DNA of 64,000 bases from Epiperipatus broadwayi (taxonomy: Eukaryota > Onychophora > Udeonychophora > Euonychophora > Peripatidae): assembly GCA_028023455.1 (NCBI GenBank), contig JAQFVV010000234.1, forward strand, positions 126,001 to 190,000. The letters are read 5' to 3'. Under the pieces are notes generated by a model, which did not search any database, was not told the origin of the DNA, and was given only the letters and a program-made list of their open reading frames with translations. This document shows positions 22,890 through 35,959 of the stretch, in pieces. The translations under genes and the position numbers were made by a program. The number at the start of each line of letters is the position of its first letter. Positions within the stretch are counted from its first letter, which is position 1.

Positions 22890-23550
22890 CCTCCAAATTT
22901 TATTAAATGTGTTAGAGAATCAAAATCACTTATAAGTAAACTAACTTATATATATGTAAACCAAACTCCTTGAATCTGTACATCCAAAATTTGCTATTGA
23001 TAATGCATCACTTAGTGTGAACCCTTTGAATTGTATAGTCCCTTAATCATCTGCGTATGAAATCAAAGAAGTACTTACACTATTGTTATTTTAAATTATT
23101 GTTTACATTGAATATTATTAAATTGATTTTAAATTTACTTTAGTTTCTTGTCTTAGTCTTGCTCACCGACTCACTTTTATGTAATATTTATTAATTAATT
23201 TTATAACTTATTGAAATTTTATATATAATTAATAATGATAAGTGTGCCACATGATACCTATATAGATATGCTATACAAAATACCCATTGTTACCCATCTT
23301 ATGTGCTACTGTTGAGCTACTGCTGGCACATGAAGGATTAAAATGCTGCTGTGACCCCAACTGTATCATTTGTAAGGTTGTAAGTCTATGAGCAATAGTA
23401 GAGGAACTAGGGTTAGGCCAGAGCCGTGGCTTCCACCACCGTAAACCTGGTCAGCCTTAGGATGATCTATCAGAGTTCCAGGTTTTGTTGTGCAAATGCA
23501 CATATTTGACCATTACAATATATATTGCTCATGTATTATTTAGAATATAT

Positions 23551-23734
23551 AAATGCAAAATCATAAAACAATACAATACTAGATTAAATCCAAACATTTT
23601 ACCAAAATCCTTACACAACCATAGTTTCATCTACTACAAATAGACCTTCTCAAGATGAAAACATGGTTGTGTAAGGATTTTGGTAAAATTTTTGGATTTA
23701 ATCTAGTATTGTATTGTTTTATGGTTTTGCATTT
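23551..23734. repeat. 184-bp near-perfect palindrome
   Basis: The left arm 23551-23622 and the right arm 23663-23734 are reverse complements with only a few mismatches; each contains a 20-base block around CAATACAATACTAGATTAAA or its complement. The 40-base centre includes TTTCATC and GATGAAA, which extend the stem. The plan (two inverted joined copies with a short central motif) resembles the palindrome at 18010-18313, though the sequences are unrelated. A GAAAC near the centre on the minus strand hints at a degenerate hammerhead, but the CUGAUGA box is absent. Confidence 0.85.
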
Positions 23735-24006
23735 TTATTTTTGCTAATATAGTGTTAGGCAGTTTTGGTTTTATTTATATTAATAAAAACCAGTCACATG
23801 TCACATGGCCTACATAGCTTGCATTACTAATATGTAATATCTAAAGAACCTGCTAATAGTTCACTGAAGAGAACCATAGCTCAAAACTGCTCTGTGGATG
23901 GGGACAATCATAGATGAAGGCTTCAGGTACTTTCTCTTGTAGCATTTATCATAAAAAATAAGTTTGTGTAGAGCTATTAGCAGGCTCTTTATATATATAT
24001 ATATAT

Positions 24007-24027
24007 TGAAACAAGCATGCTGTTTCA
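24007..24027 (+). other. terminal hairpin of unit U3
   Basis: TGAAACA (24007-24013) pairs with TGTTTCA (24021-24027) around AGCATGC. It lies at the TG terminus next to the (TA)n tract. Confidence 0.65.
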
Positions 24028-25191
24028 CATGTGTATGTATTCTAGAAACTATTTTATCCTCCCACCTTAAAAAAAACAGCAGATGTATAAAAAAGTCGAT
24101 CTTATATTTTTTCTAGAAAAATATAGGAAAAAGTTTAGTTTATGAAGTTAAAAGAAAATCATTATTTTCTATAATTGAGAAAAGAAAATAATAAAGATAA
24201 ATCATTATTGATTTTATAGTTTTAAATTACAATATAATTTAAATATATCACTCGTATTTAATTAAAGCTGGCATTTATTAAAAAGATTACATTTTTAATT
24301 TTTGGAACAATGTTTTCAAATAAAATGTAATAATAGCTTGAGGCAGTCTTAATAAATTGGAAAACATGAACTAATGCTTATAATCTGTTATCTATCCCAC
24401 TAAAAGTAGATTGTCCAATCCTTAAGAAGATAGCAAACCAGGTACAGTGGGATAGGCTACTTAATTAATCCAAGAATCAGAATATATATAGTCGAGTTGC
24501 AAGTTCAGAGCAGATTTTTAAAAAGTATTTTCAAAGAGATTTTTAGGAGATTCTAAAAAAAAGGTTTTTCAAAGAGTTATTTTTTTCAAAGAGATATTTT
24601 TCAAGTAGATGTTAAAGAAGAATTTGAAAAAAAGATTTTAATTTTAAAAAGATATTAAGAGCAGTTAAAGAACCACTGTTAATAATGGAAAAGGAAAACA
24701 TTATTAAGGAAATTATAACAATGGAAGGCTAAACCAACAGCTTCATCTCTCCATCTCATGCCATGTTTCTCCAAGATGTGCCTGAATGATCATCATGAAA
24801 GGGAATAATGTCATTAAGCTTAAATAAAATGACCTCTTTTTGATGGAACAGATTGGATATAAACAAGAAAAAAAGAATGAAGGTAACAATTTTATAAAAT
24901 ATGTAATATTTATATGTATTTATAAAAGACAAACAGAACATCTTTCTTAGAAAAGACACTAAAACTATGAATAAAAGTAGCTACATGAAAATACGTTTAT
25001 TATTGACAAATTATAAATGAAACTGCTGGTGAATTTATGTATAAAAATATACGTCTGCAGCAGACCAAGTCAATATTTATGCTAGAAGAATTATATGTAA
25101 ATCATAAATGCTTAACTGCAGATTAATGAGATCTAAGTAAAATAATAAAATTTATATGTATGAATATACATTCATATTTCAAATTATAAAT

Positions 25192-25480
25192 GCTATTAGT
25201 TGTCTTCACGTATGCACTCTTCTCTGTGAATTAATTAAATAATTAAAAATATAAATTGTTAAAGAACTTGCATTCTTTAATTCATATTGCCCTACTACTG
25301 GATGTACACCAAGATACCCAATGGACTGTAAATAAAATATTTGTTAAATTAAGTGGAATTCTGGATCAGATGCTATCAGTTGTCTTCATTATTCTCTCTA
25401 CTGTTGCAATAAATCACACTCCTCTCTGTGAAGTAACTAAATAATTAAAGATATAAACTGTTAAAGAACTGTTGAGAGAA
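25192..25480 (+). repeat. imperfect tandem duplication, unit about 180 bp
   Basis: GCTATTAGTTGTCTTCA near 25192 recurs as GCTATCAGTTGTCTTCA near 25370. CTCTGTGAAnTAA, AAATAATTAAA and AACTGTTAAAGAACT follow in both. The two halves have diverged. Confidence 0.65.
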
Positions 25481-26019
25481 GGACTTTATTATACTCTCAA
25501 CAGATTAGATTTTCTAAGTCATCTAAAATGTTATTGGAACTAAGCTGAAGGAACACAATGGACTGTCAGTGAAATACTTTTTTTGATGGACATTTATTTA
25601 AACCTGTTAGTAAATAAAATTATTGTTACTTAAAATTAATTTTAGTTATCCAGTTGTTCAATTCTATTTTTTTTGTTATTGCATCACTCATCATCCAGTG
25701 CACTTGTTCACAAGAATTTCATGCCTCCTGAACTATGTCTGGCATAACTAAACCTAAGTAAGTCAGGTTGTAGTGAGATGGAACTCTAGTGGTGCCATTT
25801 GGAAAACCAAATATAGAAATGTCTAGATGCTTCCAGCCTCTATGGTGCTACATCCTCTCATGAGCAGAAAATATTGTTGTAGGGAGGGTTAACATCTGTA
25901 TTGGGGAATGCCAATCGATAGTTCTCTCTTGCAATATGCTCATCAGAAAAGTGTTACAACCGAGGTAATAAAGGGGATGTATAGTGGTCCGGTTACAATA
26001 TATATATATATATATATAT

Positions 26020-28570
26020 TGATCTGGGTGGGGTAATATATCAAATAGAAAACAAAATCTAACATAAACTTTTACTCCTTAATAGAAATAGAAAATTGTG
26101 AAAAGCAAATTTTAAGATAAACACAATGTTGATTTCTTATACTTATAACATATAATACAATTATTTATTATTAATTCGATCTACTCTACTGCAATTTAAG
26201 TATTGCTCCACACTGGTCCCTTAGGCAGAGAATCATAATACCCAGAGGGTATCTATGACCAAGTTGGAGCTATATATAAGATACATATCTATGACTATAT
26301 TTCAAGGCCACAGATCTTGTTGACTGCAAAATTCGATACCTATCATTCAAAGCACTTTTTTGTTTTGGAGTAAACTCCAGGTGCCAGTTAATTACAAGAG
26401 GTAACTAACATTCCCTGAATGACAGAAAACTAATTCAGTGCCTAAGAAATCCCAACTAGCTTCATCAAAAATAATAATATAATAAACTGCTGCTTTAATT
26501 AATAGTATGAGTAAAGGATTGACTGACAAAATATTAATTTTCAAAAATAATTTATTTTAACTAAAATGCTTACTAAAATTTGTAAACTAATTATAAAATT
26601 TCTTAATTAATCTAAACTATGATTTTTATATATAACCACACACATTCTTAATAAACCACACAATATAATATAATATAAAGCATTAAATAAATATGAGGTA
26701 TTAAAGCACACACATCAATAGGTCATTTTGTGCATGCTATAGAGTTCATTTCTTTTACTGACTCTGGAGGGTTCAAAGATTGCAATGGCTACATTAATAT
26801 GATATAAAGTTGGAATAAGAAAAATGTTATTTATTGCTTATAGGATTTTTAAACATTGAGACTTCTTGCTGTTTGCTGCTTCATATGTGTTTTACCAACC
26901 GGTTAGATTTTTAGGCTTCTGATGCAGTCTGGACAAGTGCAGTTCTGAGCTACTTCTTACTCAAGGTAGTTAGACATTTTTTGGCAGCTTTAAATTATTA
27001 AATGGGCATTGCTTCTATTAGACAGACTGCTGATGTTCTTGCAGATGGAGGTTGGAGCCCATCGCATGCTCTGTAAGCTGCTTAATACTGCATTGTATTC
27101 ATTGGCAAATAAGTCTAATATGTGATGGACTTTAAATACATGAAAGGCTCTAGATATATATAAAAGACTGTCTGATGAAATTTTTGGTCCTATTTATATG
27201 ATGACCTTGTTGTTATCCTTTCTAATTAGTTTTTAAATTTGTCCACTGCTTTGATTAAATTCTTTAGATGTGTTTAATTAATCCTGTTATTTATGTATTT
27301 TAATTAGTAGCCATTGCTAATCCTGTTTTTATATAGGTTATGAGTATATGCAATATTTGAGGGAAATTTTAATTATATGCTTTCATTTGTTTTAATATTT
27401 AACTCTCATACTTTAATTTTTCAGTACGCACACATTTTATTATATTTAAATATGATCTTTATTCATGTACACCTATATTTATTTAATTTTGAATAAATAA
27501 AAAAAAAATTCTTTTAGTTTTCAAGATTACTTTTTTTTTCTTTAATACTTTTAAATTTTTTCAGTTATACTTCCCCTCAGGCTAACTGACTTTTCTTTTA
27601 ATAAAACTAACTTTTCTAAATACATTTTCTTAATTTATTCTAAAGTTTAGTTTTTACCAAGTTAAAATGTCTGCCCCCTCTATTAACTAATTTGTCAACA
27701 TTACTACTGACTTTTAGCAAACAGTTTTAAACTAATAATAAAAACTCTTTAAACTTTTATAAACAACAACTCCCTCAACTTATTCTGCCTTACATATTAT
27801 TGATTTATTAAAACCTTCATTTCCTTTATCAAAACTTATTTTGCAGTGATTTTATTTATTAGAATTTTAATTTTAAAATCTTTACGTTGTTTATGAAAAT
27901 TTTTATTTTTAATAATTGTAAACACAATTTTACATGGAGTGGAATTTATTAGTGGTAGATTACATTGCTCCCCTGACAAGAGTAAAATTTGTCTGTTTGA
28001 CCATTTTACCTCTGATAACTTCCTTATTAAGTTAGAACTATTTATATTAACTGTTGTTATTTTTGTAAAGTTTCTTTATAAACATTTATTACTTTCTGTT
28101 TAGGTTTTTATATTTATTTATCTAAATTTCTTTCTTTACATCCATAACTACACATACTGAGGGCAATCTTTTTTAATTATGCTTTTCTTCTATCTAGGCT
28201 GTCAACATTGTTTATAATGATCTTGTACTGAATAATGAGCTCCAGAACAACACTATTTTTGTGAGACAGGAAAAAATATGTAAATATAAATTTAAATTTG
28301 ATTTTAAAAATGTGAAAATTCTTTATGAAGAGAGAAACCATCATAAAAGAAAAATTAAAGAGGCAATTTTTATAAACAGGAATAAAACACATTTAATAAA
28401 TCGACAATCTGCTAACATTAAAATATGAGATTCGTGGAATTTGAATTGATGACATTTGCTTCTGCTTTTATTTTTGAATTTAATGGCAGTTAAGGCAGGT
28501 TTAAGAAATTAACTGAAAGTACTTTTTCAGATTTAAGGATTGTTTGTAATAGTTTGTATACCGTTAAATT
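26020..28570. other. AT-rich intronic sequence, no feature
   Basis: This lies between unit U3 and the terminal metalloprotease exon. No exon or recognised repeat was found; the small minus-strand frame at 28177-28392 has no motif. Confidence 0.4.
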
Positions 28571-28576
28571 TATTAT

Positions 28577-28725
28577 TTCAATTATAATTACAGTTTTGTT
28601 TTTAATTAACGGACATTTTATTTATTTTACATATATATATTATTTCAATTATAATTATTATTTCAATTATAATTAAAATTTTATTTTTAATTAACGGTCA
28701 TTTTATTTATTATATATATATATAT
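28577..28725 (+). repeat. tandem duplication just upstream of the terminal exon
   Basis: The block TATTTCAATTATAATTA...TTTTTAATTAACGGACATTTTATT is followed by a second version with the same landmarks (TTAATTAACGGTCATTTTATT). The duplication ends about 40 bases before the acceptor at 28765, so it covers the likely branch-point region or its upstream flank. Confidence 0.75.
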
Positions 28726-28765
28726 TCTAAAATCTAAGTATTCATTGCTTATTATTATTTTATAG

Positions 28766-29205
28766 ATGAATATGAATTTACAATGCCTGAAATTGAAGAA
28801 TATTATGAATATGGAGATAAGCAATCCTATGTTCTCTCCACTAGTACTCACAAAACCTTTTTAAACATTAGCCAAGATGCAATTTCGAAAACAAGCAATC
28901 ATACTCATAAAATGTTCACATTTTCAGCAAAGAAGATGATAACAAATAAGATGTTATCTAAAGATATAAACAATTTAATAGTTACTCCTGAAAATAACAA
29001 TTTAAAAATTTTACAAAAAAGTTTTACTAATTCTTTAAGTTCACCTTCTCAAGTACCAAACCTTTCTGATTATGAGAATTATTATTACTACAATGAAAAT
29101 AATGAAAACTATGATCATGAGAATAAAATTAAAACAAATGCTTGGACAATTGCTGAAACTAAATGGAAACGATTAATAATAATTCTAGTGTTTCATGTTA
29201 TCTGA
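28766..29205 (+). CDS. terminal exon: acidic, tyrosine-rich C-terminus of the metalloprotease-like gene
   Basis: The exon starts after acceptor TATTATTTTATAG, is entered with two bases (AT) of a split codon that fit the 11356 exon, and runs 145 codons to TGA at 29203-29205. The peptide is acidic and Tyr-rich at the start (EIEEYYEYGD), then Ser/Thr/Asn/Lys-rich, with potential N-glycosylation sites (NIS, NHT). A second acidic Tyr patch follows (YENYYYYNENNENYD). It ends in a short hydrophobic stretch (LIIILVFHVI) that could be a GPI-type or membrane tail, though it is short for either. There are no cysteines. No family match is claimed; membership in the metalloprotease gene rests on strand, splice phase and proximity. 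A poly(A) signal follows at 29248. The ATG at 28783 could also serve as a start of a separate small gene. Confidence 0.55.
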
Positions 29206-29247
29206 TATTTATTTATTAAGTAAAGTTGAATATATTGTAAAACAAAC

Positions 29248-29253
29248 AATAAA
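29248..29253 (+). terminator. poly(A) signal AATAAA
   Basis: AATAAA lies 42 bases after the stop codon of the terminal exon, within a sequence continuing AATTTTATTTTGCTG. The spacing suits a short 3' UTR and supports the exon call. Confidence 0.55.
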
Positions 29254-29259
29254 ATTTTA

Positions 29260-32200
29260 TTTTGCTGTAATTAAATGTCTTTGACACTTATTATATAATG
29301 TATGATGTAGTAGACTATAATTTATGTTTTGTAAAGTTTAAACATAATTTATACAATTTTATCATATATATGTAACAATTTCTGATTTAAAGGAAAAGTT
29401 AACTTTTATTAGTTTGAATATAAATCAATTTGGTTGCAAATCTATGAAAAATATAATGATCTATAGTGTATTTATTTTTGCAGTAATGAAAACTTTTAAA
29501 AACTAGTAATAGCAATAATAAATGCACATTAATAATGTACATTATTCTAAATAAAACTTTCTTACTATAGCTATATATTATTCCAATTAAATGTTTGCAT
29601 TTACTTTGAATTAAATTATTAAATTAAATAAAATATTTACTTTTTTAAAAATCCAGTTAGATTTCAATTATTTATTTAAAGGATGAGTTTTTTTTTTTTG
29701 CTTGTAATAAAAGTAAAAAGAAACTATATAAGAATTTTTTTTAAAAAATTCCATGAATAACTTAGGATAATATTTTTATTTAAATTAAAGAAAACTTATT
29801 TGGAAATTTACAAATTACAAATACTTGTAGATATTTCACTTTGTTACTTACTTTTTAAGTTTTTTTAAAAAATAATACTTATATCTGACCTCAAAGATGT
29901 TTCATTTTAAACTAATGTAAGATGTTAATGTTGGACCAATTTTGGAATAAAGCAATTAATTATCTCTCTTTAAAAACTATCACTTTTTAACAGTTTGGTT
30001 GTTTTGATACAGTTTATTTGGTAATGATGAACTCTGGTATTTACATTCCATTTTTCATTTATTTAATTATTTAAAATCCTAAAAACTGGCATCTGAAACA
30101 ATACTGTAATGACTAATTAATAAATTTAAGATTCAATATACTTTATATTCATAAAATATAAATACTAAAGATTTAAAACAATACAGCAGAAAAGATAAAA
30201 ATGAAACATTTTGGCATGTTATAACAAATACTTTTTTTTAGAAATTATTCTAAAAATAAACTTTGTGGTCTTCACTTATATTCTTACAATGTTTTTAATA
30301 AAGAAAAATCTAAAAATAGAATTGTGTCATTTATTTATAGTCTTCTAATATTTTATATTATTTTTGTAGAAAAATAAATGATATTGTGTTTTTCATTTTG
30401 ACTATATGATCCAATTGGGATCCAAAGTAATTTGTCATTTCGGTTTTCAGGCTATTCAGATGTGGTTGTTGAAAATAATGATGTTTTCAAAAATTTTGAT
30501 GGTCAAGTAATTTTCAGTATAAAGACCTGCATTAGCATATTATGGTAGATTACATTTTTAGTGATGTCAAATGAAAATCACTTTGTATCAAATGATGCAA
30601 AAAAAAAAGAAACTGATAAGGGGAAAAATGTTTAGAGTAATTTAACACATCACTCTAATTCTGCTAGTTTTAATGGTAGAATATTCGTTTGACAGTTATT
30701 GATTAGGTTTTTAAAAGTTCTATAAGATGGTGCCCTCTTCCGAATTATTTTACAAGTAAAAAATCAAAAAAAACGCATTTAAAACTAAACAAAGAAAGAA
30801 CCTTGTCAGTGATTGGCTGTCATCCAGCTCTCAGCCAAAAAAGACATTCTGATTGGCTGGAAAGAACAAAGAAACTGCCTGATCAAAGAAAATAAAGAAA
30901 AACACTGAGGTTTTCATTTCGAACATAATTTAAGAATATTAAAAGTATATATTGAGTAATTACAAATTATTTTCAGAGAGAATACTAAAAAAACAAAATT
31001 ATTTTCGAAAAATATTGAAGATTTTAGTAAAAATATTTAAGATTTAGCAAAAAGAAATCTTTACTTTTCCATAACGTAAAATTGAAAAAAAGCGTTTGTG
31101 TCAGCACTTTTTTGTTTAGACATTCGCTTTAAATTTGCCAAAATTGAATATATTTTATAATAAATAAATAGCAATTTATTTTTGAAAGAACTTTCGTTCT
31201 CTTTCATAACCTGAAAAATTAGTAATATACTTTTTATAAACGTATCTGAGTTGAATTTAATATTATAGGCGAATATGTTTTAACAATAGGCTTTGTCTTC
31301 AGTTTGTGAGTTGGCCAATTAAAATATTTGATTTTTACCTCATCCAACCAATAATATAATTAGCAGTTTAAGGGTTAATCTTCATTAAATTTGTTGCTGT
31401 TTTAAAGGCAGTTTATTTGGATTCTTTTATTGATATTTTAAAGCCAGATTGAATGCCCATATTTCTGTTGACATCATGCTTATAGTTTTTATATAATTTA
31501 AAACAGAAAACAAAATTTCAACCCTTCAGCTATGACACTCAACTGGCAAAGCTGTTCTGAGCCAAGTAGTTAAATAGGCAAAAAAAAAAAATTTGAAAAG
31601 TAAAAAAAAAATGTTGCTGATAATGTTTTGGGCCTGTAGTATCGTTTTCATAAAATTGCATGATGTCATTTACAGTTAACATATTATTGATTATACTTTT
31701 TTTTCAAAATCAAATAAAAATTTAAAAAGATATAATTTGAAGCAAACATGTCAATCACAAGTAAATTGATATTATACATTTAATTTATAAATTAATTAGT
31801 TACTATTAGATACTGTTATAAGAAATCAATTTTCTAAAGAAAACTTATAATTGACCACATTTTTATTCTCCTCCCTCTTCCTTTTTTACCTCTGAAAACC
31901 AAATAAGAAATTGAGAAGTCAAGTAATTCTAAAATTTTGAAGCAAAATTGTCAATGACGAAAAATAATTTTTCAATTATATATTTTATTTACAATAAATT
32001 GATTTGTAAGTCAGTATTACATAGTGCTAGAAAAAATAACTTTTGGAATTAAAAATAATCTTAAATTTATTGAGTAATTATGCCAGTATTGTCTCATGAC
32101 AATTATTCTAATGTTTTATGAATCACTAAATGTAATATGAAATGTAGATAGCTGAGTTTTATTACCATTTATTTTGTATTTCTTAAAATATCTTTCAAAA

Positions 32201-32925
32201 ATGTTTAGAGGGTATCATTTGTAACTTCAAATTATTTATTGATGTTTCAAATTCTTGATATATTTGTATATGCACATATAAAACAATTATATGTATTATG
32301 ACATTATCTCACTTTGTGAGTACATACTGATTAAGGATGGAAAAGAGAATTATATATTTATCAAACACACAAGAAAAAATAGTTCTCACTTTTCATTGAA
32401 TTTGAAAAAAAAAATTCTCTTTATCAGCAGTCTTTGTATGTAAATTTTTTTACTTGGATAAATAGTTAGTTCATAAAGATAATTAATGATCCTTTAAAAA
32501 TTAATAAAATAAACATTAAAGTATACCAATAACTATATTCTAAAAAGGAATCCTTTCAAAAATGGTTTAACAATAAATTGTATAAAATGCAAAAATTCCA
32601 TAGATGTATAATCTTTATTACTCCTAATTTTTTTAATATCAAAATATCTTAACAGAGCTCAAACAGATTTGAGTCCCATCCATCCATCATGTTATCATGT
32701 ATATAAATTAAACCTACAAAATTACTAAGCCATATATTTGACAGTTTTCATAAAATTTAATATTTAAATATTAATTATTTATAATGACATATACAGTCAT
32801 CTGTCTCAATTTATAATTTGTATTTAAAAATAAAAGTACTTGGCAATTGTAAATTAAAATTCAAGTTTCACAAATTAAATTTATATTTTTCAATTAAATA
32901 TAGTATTCTATTATAACATTTAAAA
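29260..32925. other. AT-rich intergenic sequence; possible CCAAT-box cluster
   Basis: No coding region was seen on either strand. Inverted CCAAT boxes (GATTGGCTG) lie near 30813 and 30852, with CCAAT-type motifs near 31313 and 31348, in a slightly less AT-rich zone. This could mark a promoter, but no gene start could be attached to it. Confidence 0.3.
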
Positions 32926-32934
32926 GGGATTTGA

Positions 32935-33085
32935 ATGCAGAGATTCAAGCTCCCTACAGCTATCCACTTAATCTTATACAATGATACACATAAGCACATA
33001 CATGTGAAAACAATACATAATTTGCAGTATATGTATTTTGTGCTGAACCAGAACTCATCAGTTGGTTCCGATCATCACCTCCCAT
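32935..33085 (-). mobile_element. Penelope-like repeat fragment with decayed hammerhead, inverted copy
   Basis: On the minus strand the segment reads GATGATCGGAACCAACTGATGA, then a stem II around GGTT and AAAA where GAAA is expected (33036-33039). The downstream part of the repeat follows, ending ATTCAAATCCC near 32935. CTGATGA is intact (33055-33061), but the second core box is mutated and TTGG for stem I is not retained. It is the third copy of the family at 3487 and 18150. Confidence 0.5.
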
Positions 33086-33109
33086 ATATATATATATATA
33101 TAATTTACA

Positions 33110-34656
33110 GACAAACCTATATGACAATACAGGTCTGTGCTTAAAATAATGTTTAGTCAATTTTAAGTTTAGTTAAAAGACAAACAAATTTATTTCAAAT
33201 GAATAAATTGGTTTAAAAAAGTGAAATTATAAAAACAAAATTTAATTAAATCTAACTTAAAAATCAAATTAATTTAGAAATTTTGATGAAATAATTTCTC
33301 ATTATTAATTCAAACTCATGGAAAACCGACTTTTTTAAGCTTTGTTAACATATTTTTAGGGATTGCAATAGCTAAGTGTTATTTATAAACATGTTGGTGC
33401 AGACTTAAAAAAATTCTAAACATGGGTAATTAAAATAATAACTAGCTTATTTAAATAAAAAAAATGTAAATATGGGTAATTATTATAATTGATCGTTTGC
33501 TTACTTAAAGAATTTGATTAACATAAGCAATTAAAATAAATATAAGCTTATTTAATTAAGTAAAAATGTGTTTTGTAATGCTTATAATGATATAAAAGGT
33601 CTGACACAGAAAATAATTGTATTTTGGTCTTTGTATTTGTCTGCCACCATGAAGTATATGAACCTCTACCAGAAGTCAAACTAATAATCATGTATGGGTA
33701 GAAACCCCTAAAAAAATTTGTCCAGCATGGAGTCCATAAAATTAGGATTCCAAACTCATCTTTCTGGATTTGATCCAACATTGTTCCAACTGTATTCATA
33801 TATATTAAATTGCAGTTTAATTAAACAGATGTGCTTCTCAACTATGGAAATAAAATCATAACCCTACATTGAAGATTGCATATTAACCATTACAAATTGC
33901 AGCATCATGACTCTTACATTTCAGAATTTCTGACATTTTGCTTTGTCTCACACAACAATGTAAAATATATGTTAAAATGATTATTTCTTTTCAGAAAATA
34001 ATAAATTTGACTTCATTTGATAGGTATTTTTACTTACTAGTGAAATAAATTTTAAATGTTCACATTTTGTTTCTGTAAATATTAAAAAAATAAGATTGTA
34101 ATCAAAACAAAGATGTTACACATCATCGTTTCTAGACAGATTATTTTTAGTTTATAAAATCAATAAAATATTTTTTAATTTTTATTATTTTTAAACATTT
34201 GAAACAAATAATTATTTATTTCTCTTATATCTAATGAATTATGCTTTAAATGTTTAAATGTTTTGAATATTTATTGCAAAATTATGATATTTTCTTTACT
34301 CGTAAATAAAGTAGAGTATTTACATCATAGCTTGGCTTCTAATTTGCTTCAGGCCATATTTATATTAACTGCTAATATAAGCTTATTGTTTTGAAAATAA
34401 AGTATTTTAAGTCAAAATAAGTTATTAATAATTTATATTTTTTGATATCTAATAAATATAGTGCAAATTATTTTTAAAAAATTAAAACCATAATAAATTT
34501 GCAAATAAACATGTTTTTGCATCATTGGAAACTGCAATGTCATAAAAAGCCAAACATTTTACAGCCTTGGCAAGAGACAGTGGCTGAACTATTGAAAGAG
34601 TGAGAATTTTGAATTTCCCATCTTTTAGCAAGAAATTTCCAGAAAAAATAGTAAAA
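33110..34656. other. AT-rich sequence, no feature
   Basis: Nothing could be supported. The minus-strand frame at 33548-33799 lacks recognised motifs and typical exon borders. Confidence 0.4.
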
Positions 34657-34658
34657 TA

Positions 34659-35529
34659 CACCTGGGTCTCTTTTTACACGTACTTATTTAACATGATTTT
34701 GAAGTTACACAATTTGTGTTTTACTGGAAGTCGATTTCCGATAATGCACTATTATTTTAAATAATAAATTTTGTGCACTTAAGTTATATTGAAAGTAATA
34801 GCACATTATTGGGAATTCGACTTTCATTTTAGTAATTTCAATATTTTCAATGCTTTATAATAGTAATATTTTATGCAATAATGAAATTAAAATTATGATT
34901 TCTACAATTTATGTATACACATTAAATTTTACAAGATTATAATGTAAATTTGTTCAAACATTGTGCGTGTTAGTTTTGCATTTTAAATCACATTCTGTTT
35001 TTGCTTTTTAAAAAAAAATGTAATCAATTATTATTTTCTTATTAATGACACTAATCATTAACGTGCTTTTAAATTCCAACGAGAGCTAAATGGTTGTATG
35101 TCTGGATATCGCGAGCTTCATAAACAATTAATAAAATCATCATCTCAAAGATTAATTACTAATTACGTTGTCACCAGAAAATCATAATAATTAAAACATA
35201 TATAAAAAAATGTAAATTACTGTTCTGTAAATTATGCATAAAAATATATTATTTTGAATAAAATTAAGTATTATAGTTAAAAAAAGTTTGTCTTGTATCA
35301 ATTTTTTTCAAATTTGAAATTTTTTTTAAGTCATATTTTATTTTCTTATTTTTTTTTTTGCGCAAATTTTAAAGTAATTTTACATTGGTGTTTTGCTTTT
35401 ATGCGAATTTTGAAAAATCACAGACCGCACCCCCCCCCTTTTCAATGTAAGTTACGTCTATTTTTGCACGATTTCGTTTGCACGTGTTTTCTGAGGAATC
35501 TATCTATCGCGTAAAACGAGACCCAGGTG
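34659..35529. mobile_element. 871-bp DNA transposon/MITE with TA target duplication
   Basis: It begins CACCTGGGTCTC and ends GAGACCCAGGTG. The first 22 bases match the reverse complement of the last 22 at 20 positions. TA flanks both ends (34657-34658 and 35530-35531), the duplication made by Tc1/mariner-type transposases. An internal inverted repeat at 34726-34826 (AAGTCGATTTCCGATAATG against its complement) is typical of the sub-terminal hairpins in such elements. The inside has no convincing transposase frame; the 73-codon frame near 35293 is unlike one. It is therefore a non-autonomous element. Superfamily assignment rests only on the TA duplication. Confidence 0.85.
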
Positions 35530-35959
35530 TATTCCGTTTTATACACATTTTAACATATAATACTTATGAAAAAATTCACTAGGTGGTGATTTAGTCAAAA
35601 GACAAAATAATTAAGTTCAACCAGTTGTAAAATTAATTTTGCTTAAAATCATAAAAACTGAGTATAATACAGATTTAAAACTCATAAATTGAAGAATTTT
35701 ATTAATAAACCACCAATGAGTTCTCTTATAATAACTCTGTATGTAAATGTAATTCTACATGTATTCTTGGCTAGATCTTGGAACTCAGGTAATCAATTTA
35801 TTTACTCTATAAATAATTTAATTACCCACAAGCCAGTTATATTTAGAGATATTGGACAAATTTGTAATATAATTTATATGATTTTGCATAAGTACTTTCA
35901 ATTTAGCTTAATTTTAATACTTATATTTATCAAATAGGATTTAGTTTTAGAATTTGCAA

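Larger units (their letters stand above)
19815..23517 (+). mobile_element. unit U2: TG...CA noncoding unit in (TA)n, hairpin at its start
   Basis: It begins TGAAACAGTC directly after a TA run and ends TTTGACCATTACA directly before ATATATAT. The first 33 bases form a hairpin (listed separately). A TATA box lies 0.69 kb in, followed by AGCCATCTTT and a more GC-rich stretch (20620-20720). A second GC-richer stretch lies at 22140-22440. A long open frame there (111 codons, minus strand) has no recognised motif. The unit may be composite, as it is the longest of the set and contains an internal TA palindrome. The terminus TTTGACCATTACA resembles the ends of U1, U4 and U8 in inverted sense. Confidence 0.45.
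24007..25997 (+). mobile_element. unit U3: TG...CA noncoding unit in (TA)n, hairpin at its start
   Basis: It starts TGAAACAAGCATGCTG immediately after a TA run and ends CCGGTTACA immediately before ATATATAT. A TATATATAG sequence lies about 0.48 kb in (near 24483). The 3' half contains an imperfect tandem duplication (25192-25480). The end GGTTACA and the start TGAA are shared in kind with U5 and U6. No coding capacity was seen. Confidence 0.5.

Noticed and set aside
30800-31360. Promoter suggested by several CCAAT boxes
   Set aside because: No gene start, TATA box or conserved block could be linked to it; it is noted only as a weak possibility.
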